Source: Methylobacterium pseudosasicola
GTDB taxonomy: Bacteria; Pseudomonadota; Alphaproteobacteria; Rhizobiales; Beijerinckiaceae
Direction of reading: 5' to 3'
Assembly (NCBI RefSeq): GCF_900114535.1
Contig: NZ_FOTK01000002.1
Coordinates: 1-64,000 of the forward strand
Length of the DNA stretch: 64,000 nucleotides
Both the position numbers and the translations under genes were made by a program. Under the pieces are notes generated by a model. The model saw only the letters and a program-made list of their open reading frames with translations. It was not told the DNA's origin and made no database searches. Positions 1 through 9,683 of this stretch are shown piece by piece; position 1 is the stretch's first letter, and every line of letters begins with the position of its first letter.

Positions 1-288
1 ACCTCCGCCGCGGGGGCGGCCCCCAAGGTGTCCTTGTATCACCTCGTCCTACAGATCCGCGGCGGCTACGAGGGGCTGCTGATCGCTCTGCCCCCTGAGC
101 ACTGGACGGCCTGCGGTGCGACCGACCCACCGGCCCTGGCCGCGCGCCTGCTGAGCTTGGCCCGCAGGATCGACCCCGGGCGCGTGACGGTCGGCAGGCG
201 AAAACCCAAAGACCCCGCGGCAGAACCTAAGCGCGCCAGCAGAGGTCACGTCGCAACCGCAAGGATCCTCAACAGCCAAACACCTTAA
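1..288 (+). pseudogene. C-terminal fragment of a probable IS4-type transposase (runs off the window edge)
   Basis: The reading frame is open from base 1 to the stop at 286-288, giving about 95 residues, so the gene starts outside the window. The basic tail (RRKPKDPAAEPKRASRGHVATARIL) resembles the C-terminal end of IS4-like transposases, where a lysine/proline-rich stretch precedes a HVxTARxL motif. No DDE catalytic residues fall in the visible part, so activity cannot be judged. It lies just upstream of the mcmA promoter region. The assignment rests on the tail motif only. Confidence 0.5.
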
Positions 289-296
289 AAGGGCTG

Positions 297-321
297 GTCC
301 CGGACCTTTCGAATCCGGGAC
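297..321. repeat. 8-bp inverted repeat between transposase tail and mcmA
   Basis: GTCCCGGA (297-304) is repeated as its reverse complement TCCGGGAC (314-321) with a 9-base loop. It could be a terminator-like hairpin for the transposase fragment or a degraded relative of the dispersed double-hairpin element seen elsewhere in this window, since the loop contains CCTTTCG. No T-tract follows it. Confidence 0.4.
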
Positions 322-374
322 TTCCGATTGCGCATGATAGACCTGGGGGGAGTAGCCCGCCCCCGGCGCGTCTC

Positions 375-397
375 TATAATGGCGTGACAAACGCCAT
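375..397 (+). promoter_or_regulatory. -10 box and overlapping palindromic operator of mcmA
   Basis: A perfect TATAAT lies at 375-380, 31 bases before the ATG. A perfect inverted repeat ATGGCGT (379-385), 5-base spacer, ACGCCAT (391-397) overlaps its downstream end, the place where a repressor or a 5' RNA hairpin would act. No convincing -35 is visible 17 bases upstream. The bound regulator, if any, is unknown. Confidence 0.5.
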
Positions 398-411
398 AAC
401 GAGTCACCGCC

Positions 412-2577
412 ATGACCACCCGCATCCCGAACTTCGCCGAGATTCCCTGGACCGGCGAGCCGCTCGCGGTGGCATCGCCGGCCCTCGGTGAACCCTGGAT
501 GACCCCGGAGGGCATTCCGGTGAAGGGCCGGTACGGGCCGGAGGACCGGGAGGGCATCGAGTTCCTCGACACCTACCCCGGCATCGCGCCGTTCCTGCGC
601 GGCCCCTACCCGACCATGTACGTGACCCAGCCTTGGACGATCCGGCAATATGCCGGCTTCTCCACGGCCGAGGATTCGAATGCGTTCTACCGGCGCAACC
701 TCGCGGCCGGCCAGAAGGGCCTGTCGGTGGCCTTCGATCTCGCCACCCACCGCGGCTACGATTCCGACCACCCGCGGGTCTCCGGCGATGTCGGCATGGC
801 CGGCGTGGCGATCGACTCGATCTACGACATGCGGACGCTGTTCTCCGGCATCCCGCTCGACGAGATGACCGTGTCGATGACGATGAACGGCGCGGTGCTG
901 CCGATCCTCGCCCTCTACATCGTCGCCGCGGAAGAACAGGGCGTGCCGCCGCAGAAACTCGCCGGCACGATCCAGAACGACATTCTCAAGGAGTTCATGG
1001 TCCGCAACACCTACATCTATCCACCCAAGGGATCGATGCGGATTATTTCCGACATTTTTGCCTATACTTCTAAAAATATGCCGAAGTTCAACTCGATCTC
1101 GATCTCTGGCTACCACATGCAGGAAGCCGGGGCGACGAACGACCTGGAGCTCGCCTACACGCTGGCCGATGGCGTCGAGTACATCAAGGCCGGTCTCGCC
1201 GCCGGCCTGACCATCGACCAGTTCGCCCCGCGCCTGTCGTTCTTCTGGGCGATCTCGACCAATTTCTTCATGGAGATCGCCAAGATGCGGGCCGCGCGCC
1301 TGATCTGGGCGAAGCTGGTGAAGGGGTTCGATCCGAAGTCCGACAAATCCCTGGCCCTGCGCACCCACTCCCAGACCTCGGGCTGGTCCCTCACCGCCCA
1401 GGACGTGTTCAACAACGTCACCCGCACCAACATCGAGGCGATGGCGGCGACGCAGGGCGGCACGCAATCCCTGCACACCAATGCCCTCGACGAGGCGCTG
1501 GCGCTCCCCACCGACTTCTCCGCCCGGATCGCCCGCAACACCCAGCTGTTCCTGCAGCAGGAGAGCGGCACCAGCCGGATCGTCGACCCGTGGGGCGGTT
1601 CCTACTACGTCGAAAAACTCACTGCCGACATCGTGGCCCGGGCCTGGGAGCATATCCGCGAGGTCGACCAGCTCGGCGGCATGGCCAAGGCCATCGAGGC
1701 CGGCATCCCCAAGCTGCGGATCGAGGAGGCCGCCGCCCGGGCCCAGGCCCGGATCGATTCCGGCCGGCAGACGATCGTGGGCATCAACAAGTTCAAGGCC
1801 GACGACGACATGGCCATCGACCTCCTGCGGGTCGACAACGGCAATGTCCGCCGCCTCCAGATCGACAAGCTCAAGCGCCTGCGCTCCGAGCGCGACGAGG
1901 CCGCCGTCACGGCCCGGCTCGAGGCGCTGACCAAGGCCGCCGACACCAACGAGAACCTGCTGGCGCTGGCCGTCGACGCCGCGCGTGCCAAGGCCACCGT
2001 GGGCGAGATTTCCGAGGCCCTGGAGAAGGCCTGGGGCCGGCACCGCGCCGAGATCCGCTCGATCTCCGGCGTCTATAAGCGCGAGGTTGGGGGCATGTCG
2101 CCAGTGGTCGAGGAAGTCCGGGCGCTGGTCGAGGCGTTCGAGGAGAACGATGGCCGCCGGCCGCGCATCCTGGTCGCCAAGATGGGTCAGGACGGGCACG
2201 ACCGCGGCCAGAAGGTCATCGCCTCGGCGTTTGCCGATCTCGGCTTCGACGTGGATATCGGGCCGCTCTTCGCCACCCCGGCCGAGGCGGCCCGGCAGGC
2301 GGTGGAGAACGACGTGCACATCGTCGGCGTCTCGTCGCTCGCGGCCGGTCACCTCACCCTGGTGCCGGAGCTGAAGGCGGCGCTCACCGAGCAGGGCCGC
2401 GACGACGTGATGATCGCCATCGGCGGCGTGATCCCGCCAGGCGATTACGACGCCCTGGTGGCGGCGGGCGCCTCGGCGATCTTCCCGCCCGGCACGGTGA
2501 TCGCCGAGGCCGCGGTCAAGCTGATCCGCGCCCTGAACGAGCGGCTGGGCTACGCGGCGCGCCAGGCGGCGGAGTAG
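412..2577 (+). CDS. scpA: methylmalonyl-CoA mutase large (alpha) subunit
   Basis: Adenosylcobalamin-dependent isomerase interconverting (R)-methylmalonyl-CoA and succinyl-CoA; in methylotrophs of this type it serves propionate metabolism and the ethylmalonyl-CoA pathway. The 721-residue length fits the McmA/ScpA/MutA subunit. The N-terminal TIM-barrel part carries the typical [18 protein letters not shown] segment (about 65-84), which favours McmA over ethylmalonyl-CoA mutase. The C-terminal B12 domain carries the base-off motif GQDGHDRGQ near residues 592-600, with the cobalt-ligand histidine. No small subunit gene is adjacent, so the beta chain must be encoded elsewhere. A patch of AT-rich rare codons (about 1042-1080) interrupts otherwise strong GC3 usage. 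Also called mcmA or mutB in some genomes. Confidence 0.95.
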   Translation: MTTRIPNFAEIPWTGEPLAVASPALGEPWMTPEGIPVKGRYGPEDREGIEFLDTYPGIAPFLRGPYPTMYVTQPWTIRQYAGFSTAEDSNAFYRRNLAAGQKGLSVAFDLATHRGYDSDHPRVSGDVGMAGVAIDSIYDMRTLFSGIPLDEMTVSMTMNGAVLPILALYIVAAEEQGVPPQKLAGTIQNDILKEFMVRNTYIYPPKGSMRIISDIFAYTSKNMPKFNSISISGYHMQEAGATNDLELAYTLADGVEYIKAGLAAGLTIDQFAPRLSFFWAISTNFFMEIAKMRAARLIWAKLVKGFDPKSDKSLALRTHSQTSGWSLTAQDVFNNVTRTNIEAMAATQGGTQSLHTNALDEALALPTDFSARIARNTQLFLQQESGTSRIVDPWGGSYYVEKLTADIVARAWEHIREVDQLGGMAKAIEAGIPKLRIEEAAARAQARIDSGRQTIVGINKFKADDDMAIDLLRVDNGNVRRLQIDKLKRLRSERDEAAVTARLEALTKAADTNENLLALAVDAARAKATVGEISEALEKAWGRHRAEIRSISGVYKREVGGMSPVVEEVRALVEAFEENDGRRPRILVAKMGQDGHDRGQKVIASAFADLGFDVDIGPLFATPAEAARQAVENDVHIVGVSSLAAGHLTLVPELKAALTEQGRDDVMIAIGGVIPPGDYDALVAAGASAIFPPGTVIAEAAVKLIRALNERLGYAARQAAE

Positions 2578-2585
2578 GGTCGGGT

Positions 2586-2613
2586 CCCGTCTCCCCGATG
2601 GTGGGGAGACGGG
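2586..2613. terminator. bidirectional hairpin between convergent mcmA and hydrolase genes
   Basis: A perfect 11-bp stem, CCCGTCTCCCC (2586-2596) with GGGGAGACGGG (2603-2613), closes a 6-base loop in the 43-base gap between two convergent genes. There is no T-run, so it is a terminator or 3'-end stabiliser by position and stability only. Confidence 0.6.
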
Positions 2614-2620
2614 GCGACGC

Positions 2621-3745
2621 TCAGTTCAACGCCTGCGGGTCGGCCTCCGTGAGGAAGGCGGCGACCGCGTGGAGGAACTGCATGCGGTTCTTCTCCATCA
2701 TCACCGTATGCGTGCCCTCCCCGAGCTCGATGAAGCGCTTGTAGGGGGCGTGCGTGAGCTTGGTGAAATATTCCTGCGCCTGGTAGCTCGGCAGATCCGC
2801 GTCCCACTCGGCGTGGATGAGCAGCACGGGCACGCGGATGTCGCCCGGGTCGTAGAGCGGCTTGCCCGCCGCCCAGTACGCGTCCTTGTCGGCCACGGTG
2901 CCGTTCGGTGCGCGCAGCACCGGCGGCGTTTGCCGGGCGCCGACCGGATCGCTGGCGAAGGTCGCGTCGGCCCACTGGTCGAACCAGCCCGGCGGGATCA
3001 GGTCGGCCTGCTTGTCCTCGGGTACGCCGGTGAGCCAGCGCGCCTTGGCGCTGTCCCGGCTGACGCTGCGATAGGCGCCCAGCGGCCCGGGACCGCCGCT
3101 CATCAGGGCCGGCGTGCGCGCCAGCCATTGCGGCGCGTAGAGGACCAGCCGGTTGACCCGGTCGTTGTGGGTGCTGGTGTAGAGCCCCATGGTCGAGGTC
3201 CCCCAGGACCAGCCCATCAGGTCGATCTTCTCGACGCTGCGCCGCTTCAGGATGAAGTCGACGACCTGCCCCACCACCTTGGCCGCGTCCGGCGTGCGCA
3301 TGAACGGCGGGTTGTCGGCGGCCGGCGCGCTCATCGGCGCCGGGCGCCCGGATCGCCCGTAGCCCGGCAGGTCCACGAGGTAGACGTCGAAACCCTGGCC
3401 GGCGAAGTAGTCCATCGCCGACATCCCGCCGAGCGGCAGGTCGAAGGCCGTGGAGGCCGGGTAGGTGGAGCCGTGCACGAACAGCAGGATCCGGTCGCCC
3501 GGGAACCGGTCCGTGCCGGCCGGGTGCTTGTTGCGCACGTAGATGTCGATGCCCGGCTCGCTCCACGGCAGGCGGAATTCCTCCGTCTGCAGCCGGGCCG
3601 ACGGTGCGGCCGTCGCGGCGGAGGGTGGCAGGGTGCTGGCGAGGCCCGCCGCCGCGAGCGCTCCGAACATCTGTCGCCGCGGCAATCCGGTCTCCGGTCG
3701 TGTCCTGCCCTGGCGCGGGCGCGTCTGCGATGGTCCGTCCGACAT
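2621..3745 (-). CDS. alpha/beta-fold hydrolase with Tat signal
   Basis: Probable exported esterase/lipase-like hydrolase of 374 residues; substrate unknown. The nucleophile elbow is GWSWG (178-182, Ser180). An HGST oxyanion segment lies near 91-94, a candidate acid in HAEWDAD and the catalytic His in GEGTHTV near the C terminus. The N terminus has a twin-arginine signal (LPRRQMFGALAAAG, about 22-35) followed by an Ala-rich cleavage region. The start at 3745 is preferred to longer frames because GGGAGGA lies just upstream and the signal peptide begins shortly after. It is convergent with mcmA and stands alone. Confidence 0.8.
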   Translation of the reverse strand: MSDGPSQTRPRQGRTRPETGLPRRQMFGALAAAGLASTLPPSAATAAPSARLQTEEFRLPWSEPGIDIYVRNKHPAGTDRFPGDRILLFVHGSTYPASTAFDLPLGGMSAMDYFAGQGFDVYLVDLPGYGRSGRPAPMSAPAADNPPFMRTPDAAKVVGQVVDFILKRRSVEKIDLMGWSWGTSTMGLYTSTHNDRVNRLVLYAPQWLARTPALMSGGPGPLGAYRSVSRDSAKARWLTGVPEDKQADLIPPGWFDQWADATFASDPVGARQTPPVLRAPNGTVADKDAYWAAGKPLYDPGDIRVPVLLIHAEWDADLPSYQAQEYFTKLTHAPYKRFIELGEGTHTVMMEKNRMQFLHAVAAFLTEADPQALN

Positions 3746-3867
3746 GTATCCTCCCGGCCGCCTTATCTGGCGGGTCCGGCGATACAACCGTCGCGACCGA
3801 GCGGGCGCAACCGCTGGTGAACCGGATCGACACACGAGGAACCGGTTTCGTCGTCCGTTCGGTTTAA

Positions 3868-5598
<1,731 letters not shown>

Positions 5599-5611
5599 CC
5601 GGTTCGGGTTT

Positions 5612-5656
5612 CCAAAGGGCTCAGCCCTTTGGCGGGGTATCGGAGCGGAGCCCGAT
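5612..5656 (+). repeat. diverged copy of the dispersed double-hairpin element
   Basis: CCAAAGGGC (5612-5620), 3-base loop, GCCCTTTGG (5624-5632) forms a perfect 9-bp hairpin, followed by CGGGG and a second, imperfect hairpin built on ATCGG/CCGAT around a GGA core. The layout matches the 43-bp element at 24097, 50675 and 61951. It lies between convergent pgm and the VOC gene and could end both transcripts. Confidence 0.6.
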
Positions 5657-5673
5657 GGCAGCGCTCATTGATC

Positions 5674-6039
5674 CTAGGCGCGCGCATAGACCCGCAACCG
5701 GTGCCCGTCCGGATCGACGGCGACGAAGCTCCGGCCGAACTCGAGATCGGTGGGCTTCAGAAGGATCTCCGCCCCCTTGGCCTGCCAGTCGGCGTGGATC
5801 GCGTCCACGCGTGCGGCCGTGTCGACCCGGAAGCCGATCTCGCCGCCGCCGCCCGCTTGCGTGGGGGCCGGCACGACATCGTTTCGCACCCAGAGGCTCA
5901 GCGCCAGCCCCGAGGGCAGCGCGAACAGGACGAAGGTCGGGCTCGCCTCGACCGGCTCCCGGCCGAGCAGGCGCGCGTAGAGGCGCGCGCTGGCCTCCGG
6001 GTCGGTGACGTAGAGAAGGATGTTGCTGGGCTCAGTCAT
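5674..6039 (-). CDS. VOC (glyoxalase/bleomycin-resistance) family protein
   Basis: A 121-residue single-domain vicinal-oxygen-chelate protein. It has the beta-alpha-beta-beta-beta repeat, the opening LLYVTDPEASARLYARLLG and the closing FGRSFVAVDPDGHRLRVY typical of the family. The substrate cannot be inferred; members include small-molecule lyases and antibiotic-binding proteins. The ATG at 6039 has AGGAG 8 bases upstream. It is transcribed after the YafY-type regulator at 6104-6799 with a 64-base gap, and the pairing suggests the regulator controls it. Confidence 0.85.
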   Translation of the reverse strand: MTEPSNILLYVTDPEASARLYARLLGREPVEASPTFVLFALPSGLALSLWVRNDVVPAPTQAGGGGEIGFRVDTAARVDAIHADWQAKGAEILLKPTDLEFGRSFVAVDPDGHRLRVYARA

Positions 6040-6103
6040 CGGTCGCTCCTGTCGGTGAGGGCGCAACCTCGGTATCCGGCGTAGCTGCCAGATTCCGGCA
6101 GCA

Positions 6104-6799
6104 TCAAGCAGCGGGATCAGTGATCCCCTCGACCTGCCGCCAGTCCTTGAGCAGGGCCTGCCGGCGCTTCGGGTAGCGGGAATCCAGCAGCTCCGCGGCG
6201 GCGATCCGGTCGGTGCGGAAATGCCGGAAGCCCTGGCGCAGCTCGCACCAGCCCAGCAGGATGCGGGCGGCGTCGAAGAACGCCAGCGCGAACGGCCAGA
6301 CGATCCGCTCGGACACCGCACCCGCCCCGTCGCGGTAGCGGAGCATCAGCTTGCGCTCGGTGCGGATCGCCCTGCGCAGCAGCGCGGGATCGACCGTCTC
6401 AGTCGGAGGGGACGTGCCGGGGCCGACCAGCAGCGCCGCACTCTCGAAGGTCTCGCGCAGGTCGTCGGGCAGGACCGCGCCGATCCGGGCGAGCGCGCTC
6501 CGGGCCGCGCCGCTCAGCCGGTCGTCGGCGCGGTCGGCGACCCAGCGGGAACCCAGGACCAGCGCCTCGATCTCCTCCGGGCTGAACATCAGCGGCGGCA
6601 GCAGAAAGCCCGGCTTCAGGACGTAGCCGAGTCCGGGCTCCCCTTCGATGGACGCGCCCATCGCCTGGAGGCTCGCGATATCCCGGTAGAGGGTGCGCAG
6701 GCTCACGCCGATCGCCTCCGCCAGCACGCGCCCGCTGACCGGGCGCCGGTGCCGCCGCAGGACGTGGAGCAGATCGAACAGGCGTTCCGAGCGGGACAT
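6104..6799 (-). CDS. YafY-type transcriptional regulator (HTH-11 + WYL domain)
   Basis: A 231-residue DeoR-like regulator. The N-terminal winged helix (about 1-60) contains RPVSGRVLAEAIGVSLRTLY. The central region is of the family type, and a WYL domain (about 135-220) contains the ligand-sensing segment around LLGWCELRQGFRHFRTDRI. WYL proteins commonly respond to small ligands or nucleotides. It sits immediately upstream of the VOC gene on the same strand, a recurrent pair in proteobacteria. The ligand is unknown. Confidence 0.9.
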   Translation of the reverse strand: MSRSERLFDLLHVLRRHRRPVSGRVLAEAIGVSLRTLYRDIASLQAMGASIEGEPGLGYVLKPGFLLPPLMFSPEEIEALVLGSRWVADRADDRLSGAARSALARIGAVLPDDLRETFESAALLVGPGTSPPTETVDPALLRRAIRTERKLMLRYRDGAGAVSERIVWPFALAFFDAARILLGWCELRQGFRHFRTDRIAAAELLDSRYPKRRQALLKDWRQVEGITDPAA

Positions 6800-6849
6800 C
6801 GGGCGTGTCTACACCCGCATCGCTGCCATCGAATGACAGCATCGGTTAG

Positions 6850-7347
6850 TCAGGCCCGGTGCTGTCCCGGGCCGAGGTCCTTGACCATGTGCACGGTGAT
6901 GTCGTCGTCGAGCGTCCGGCCAGGGCCGGCATACAGCTCCTCGCGTTCCACCCGGTAACCGAGGGCGGCGTAGAGGCGCAGGTTCGCCGTGTATTTTTTA
7001 TTCGTGTAGAGGCGCAACTGCGGCAGGCCGGCCTCGGCGGCGATCGACTCGGCGTGGGTCAGGAGCTCGGTGCCGAAGCCGCGACCTTGATAACTCGGAT
7101 GGACAGCGACGTTGACGATCAGCAGATCGTCGTCTCTGCGCAGAGTCTCGATCAGCGCGGCCAATTCTTCGCCGGATTGCAGCAGGTCGAACCGGTGGTG
7201 CCGCACGGCCTGCGCATAGTCGGCCTGCATCGGCGTCGGCAGGCGGCCGATCAGCGGGATCCATTGGGCGTAGGCCGCCTCCACCAGCGCCCGGATCGCC
7301 GCCGCGTCCGCCGGCTCTCCGCGCCGGATCCCAACTGTCTCGGCCAC
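6850..7347 (-). CDS. GNAT-family N-acetyltransferase
   Basis: A 165-residue acetyltransferase with the acetyl-CoA loop VHPSYQGRGFGTELL and the conserved C-terminal NLRLYAALGYR segment. The substrate is unknown. The GTG at 7347 is chosen because a strong AGGAGG lies 10 bases upstream; a longer frame to 7386 would place that site inside the gene. It is divergent from rpsD, and the rpsD promoter overlaps its 5' region. Confidence 0.85.
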   Translation of the reverse strand: MAETVGIRRGEPADAAAIRALVEAAYAQWIPLIGRLPTPMQADYAQAVRHHRFDLLQSGEELAALIETLRRDDDLLIVNVAVHPSYQGRGFGTELLTHAESIAAEAGLPQLRLYTNKKYTANLRLYAALGYRVEREELYAGPGRTLDDDITVHMVKDLGPGQHRA

Positions 7348-7367
7348 CCCCAAAAAACCTCCTGTGG

Positions 7368-7396
7368 TTGACCCGGGCGGGTCCATCCCCTAAAGA
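7368..7396 (+). promoter_or_regulatory. sigma70-type promoter of rpsD
   Basis: TTGACC (7368-7373), a 17-base spacer and TAAAGA (7391-7396) form a good housekeeping promoter about 150 bases before the rpsD ATG, leaving a leader of roughly 140 bases. The leader could hold an S4 autoregulatory site, but no defined structure was recognised. Confidence 0.45.
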
Positions 7397-7545
7397 CCCG
7401 GCCGTCGATGGGGCTCCGCACGGGGCCCCGTCGCGTTTTCACGCGCACCCGTGGGCGGGATCCTCCCGCCCTGTCGTCCCGGCCTCCAGCGTCCGGGAAA
7501 AGGAGGGCGCGTTCCTCAATCTCGGTCACGAGAGGACGCGAAACA

Positions 7546-8163
7546 ATGTCGAAGCGGATTCAGGCGAAGCACAAGCTCGACCGCCGCATGGGCCAGAACA
7601 TCTGGGGCCGCCCGAAGAGCCCCGTCAACCGCCGCGAATACGGCCCCGGCCAGCACGGCCAGCGCCGCAAGGGCAAGATGAGCGACTTCGGCACGCAGCT
7701 GCGCGCCAAGCAGAAGCTCAAGGGCTATTACGGCAACATCACCGAGAAGCAGTTCCGCCGCTACTACGCCGAGGCGATCCGCCTGCGCGGCGATTCCGGC
7801 GAGAACCTGGTCGGCCTGCTCGAGCGGCGCCTGGACGCCGTGGTGTACCGGGCGAAGTTCGTGGCGACCCCGTTCGCGGCGCGCCAGTTCGTCAACCACG
7901 GTCACGTCAAGGTCAACGGCGTGCGGGTCAACATCCCGAGCTACCAGGTGAAGGCCGGCGATCTCATCGAGGTCAAGGAATCGTCCCGCCAGCTCGAGAT
8001 CGTCATCGTGGCGACCCAGCTCCCCGAGCGCGACGTGCCGGACTACATCGAGGCCGACCACGCCAAGATGACCGCCCGCGTCACCCGCATCCCCAGCCTG
8101 TCCGAGGTGCCCTACCCGGTGCAGATGGAGCCGAACCTCGTCATCGAGTTCTACTCCCGCTGA
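7546..8163 (+). CDS. rpsD: 30S ribosomal protein S4
   Basis: Primary 16S rRNA-binding protein that nucleates the body of the 30S subunit; also a translational regulator in many bacteria. It has 205 residues, the normal length, starting [16 protein letters not shown]. The N-terminal S4 region has no zinc cysteines (C- form). The RNA-binding S4 domain spans about 95-155 ([27 protein letters not shown]). It is encoded alone, as usual in Hyphomicrobiales, not in the alpha operon. A strong hairpin follows the stop. Confidence 0.98.
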   Translation: MSKRIQAKHKLDRRMGQNIWGRPKSPVNRREYGPGQHGQRRKGKMSDFGTQLRAKQKLKGYYGNITEKQFRRYYAEAIRLRGDSGENLVGLLERRLDAVVYRAKFVATPFAARQFVNHGHVKVNGVRVNIPSYQVKAGDLIEVKESSRQLEIVIVATQLPERDVPDYIEADHAKMTARVTRIPSLSEVPYPVQMEPNLVIEFYSR

Positions 8164-8178
8164 TCTTTTTCTGGGATC

Positions 8179-8206
8179 ACACCCCGGGGCCGAGCCCGCG
8201 GGGTGT
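8179..8206 (+). terminator. rpsD terminator hairpin
   Basis: ACACCCCG (8179-8186) pairs with CGGGGTGT (8199-8206), extended inside by GGGC/GCCC, and is followed by GTTT. It lies 15 bases after the rpsD stop and is a likely intrinsic terminator, though the T-run is short. Confidence 0.6.
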
Positions 8207-8229
8207 GTTTCGGAACGTCGACGGACAAA

Positions 8230-8259
8230 AAAGGGGCTGCCCGCAGGGGCGGCCCCTTT
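8230..8259 (-). terminator. intrinsic terminator of the small exported protein gene
   Basis: Read on the minus strand, an 8-bp stem (AAAGGGGC/GCCCCTTT, arms 8252-8259 and 8230-8237) with GC-rich interior ends in a run of six T. It begins 11 bases after the stop of the 8271-8540 gene. The mirrored A-run means it may also act on rpsD readthrough. Confidence 0.7.
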
Positions 8260-8270
8260 CCGTATCGGGC

Positions 8271-8540
8271 TCAGCAGCCGTTGCAGATCGTGCCCATCGT
8301 GTGGCGCATCTTGCTGTCCCAGGCCTTGGAGCGGGCTTCCGCGGCCTTCTGCGCCTTGATCATCTCGACCTCGTTGACGGGGCGGGGGGCGCCGGTGACG
8401 GCCGGACTCGGCGGCTTGGTCTGCCCGGTGGCCGTGACCCGGCGGCCGAGGCGGGTGCCGTCCGGTGTCGGGCTCTGGGCCAGGGCCGGCGCCGCCCCGA
8501 GCAGGACGCCCAGGATCACCGCGTGACGGATCGTTGCCAT
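8271..8540 (-). CDS. small exported protein of unknown function
   Basis: An 89-residue protein with a clear Sec signal (MATIRHAVILGVLLGAAPALAQ; cleavage after about 22). The mature part is Pro/Lys-rich, then helical and charged (NEVEMIKAQKAAEARSKAWDSKM). It ends in CNGC, two cysteines that might form a disulfide or bind a ligand. It is convergent with rpsD and has its own terminator. No family recognised. Confidence 0.65.
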   Translation of the reverse strand: MATIRHAVILGVLLGAAPALAQSPTPDGTRLGRRVTATGQTKPPSPAVTGAPRPVNEVEMIKAQKAAEARSKAWDSKMRHTMGTICNGC

Positions 8541-8852
8541 GGACCTGATCTCCCCGTCGGCGGGCTGTTTGACGATCCCGCCTCAACTGTCGATAACCTT
8601 AGAGCCGCATCCGATCGCGTTGCAATTGCGTGCGACCCTAAGCCTTTGTTGTGATGCGGCGATGCGCTCCGAGCCGGCATCCGGTTCGGCGGCGAGCGCT
8701 CTAGCCGACCGCGGCGGCAAAATCATGGTCCCTGGAGCCGAGCTCGGTCGCGTTGCAATCCGGCTCAGCTCTCAATCCTCGATGGAGCGCGCGCGCTTGC
8801 GCCGAACCGGGATCCACTTCGGCGGCGCGCGCTCTGGGCCGGAGGCCCCCCG
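8541..8852. other. gene-free interval before the DUF2293-like gene
   Basis: Both strands were checked; no convincing coding frame is present. It contains two similar short segments, TCGCGTTGCAAT at about 8616-8627 and again near 8748-8759, and the promoter region of the minus-strand exported protein. Nothing else is recognised. Confidence 0.5.
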
Positions 8853-9212
8853 ATGAGCGGCCCGGAGAAGCTTCCCTTGCCCCCGCCCCGGAATCGCCGG
8901 GAGGCCGTGGCCGCGGCGCTCGCCCGCCTCGCCCCGCGCCTGCCCGCCTTCGAGGCCGACGCCACCCTCGACCGGGCGCTGGCGAGCCCGGGCCTGCGCG
9001 GCGCCGCCCCCGAGACCGCCGCGCGCCTCGCCCTGGTGGCCTATGCCCGCCACGTCTTCACCGATTACGACGACCTCCTGGACGAGGGCTACGACCGCGA
9101 CAGCGCCCGGCACTTCGTCCTCGACGACCTCAACGCGACGCTGACCGCCTGGGGCGCCGCGCCGATCCCCGAGGAGGAGGCGGAGACCGATCCGGAGGAC
9201 GCGCCGGGTTAG
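8853..9212 (+). CDS. DUF2293-like protein
   Basis: A 119-residue acidic protein. The central part (about 57-100) has ALVAYARHVFTDYDDLLDEG, RDSARHFVLDDLNATL and a closing W. This fits the conserved core of DUF2293 (RH-x-x-TDYD-x-LL-x-x-G-x-x-R-x-x-AR). The N terminus is Pro/Arg-rich and the C-terminal tail is Glu-rich. No function is known for the family. It appears monocistronic. Confidence 0.6.
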   Translation: MSGPEKLPLPPPRNRREAVAAALARLAPRLPAFEADATLDRALASPGLRGAAPETAARLALVAYARHVFTDYDDLLDEGYDRDSARHFVLDDLNATLTAWGAAPIPEEEAETDPEDAPG

Positions 9213-9683
9213 CGTTTCGTCCCGGTGGCGGGGGGCGGGATGGGGGAATGGGAAAGCCAGGTTTGGCTCACGCGCGACGATGCCGTCCGACAGCCGGGCA
9301 CCCGTCGCCGGCACGCTGTCGCGGATTACGAGAACGGTGTGTTTTGGAGGAGCTGCTTTCGACCCAATTAAGACCCTGCCGCCATCAGTGTGATTGCTTC
9401 GAAGCGGACATCGCCATCTCCAAGCCGGTAGCGGTCTGATGGGAGCGATTGGTGTGAGCCGAAACGGGTCGCGCCCATGCCGCTCCCGAATGAATGTGGA
9501 TCGGTATCGAAGCTTCGCAAATCGTCTTAAGTTTTTGAAATGAACATTGGTTTTGATCGCGAGGTGGGTCTCGATCGGCGCCGATCGAGACCCACTTCAA
9601 CGTCAATTTCTGCATTTTGATCAAAGGTCGAGTTGCATTTATTCCGGTGTCAAGCTTTGGTGTCGATGCACAGTCATGGCCGT
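9213..9683. other. gene-poor interval with dispersed repeat fragments
   Basis: No supported gene. The stretch drops in GC towards 9540-9660. It contains a segment around 9353-9410 (GAGCTGCTTTCGACCC and GAAGCGGACAT) resembling fragments near 17290 (TTGCTGCTTTCGACCT) and 20940-20975 (TTGTCCGCTTCC and GGAAGCGGACC), so it may carry remnants of a short dispersed repeat. It also holds the 32-bp palindrome at 9564-9595. Confidence 0.45.
9564..9595. repeat. 32-bp perfect palindrome
   Basis: Sixteen bases starting GTGGGTCTCGATCGGC are followed immediately by their exact reverse complement, with no loop. The octamer TTTTGATC occurs as a direct repeat on both sides (9551-9558 and 9615-9622). It could be a protein-binding dyad, a resolution site or the trace of a small mobile element. 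No T-run follows, so a terminator is less likely. Confidence 0.8.

Noticed and set aside
49..2352. A 767-residue open frame antisense to mcmA
   Set aside because: In GC-rich DNA the strand opposite a GC3-biased gene is often open. It has no domain, ribosome site or plausible composition (His/Gly/Asp-rich), and mcmA on the other strand is unambiguous.
7397..7545. S4 autoregulatory RNA structure in the rpsD leader
   Set aside because: The leader is long enough, but I could not identify a defined pseudoknot or a family-specific structure.
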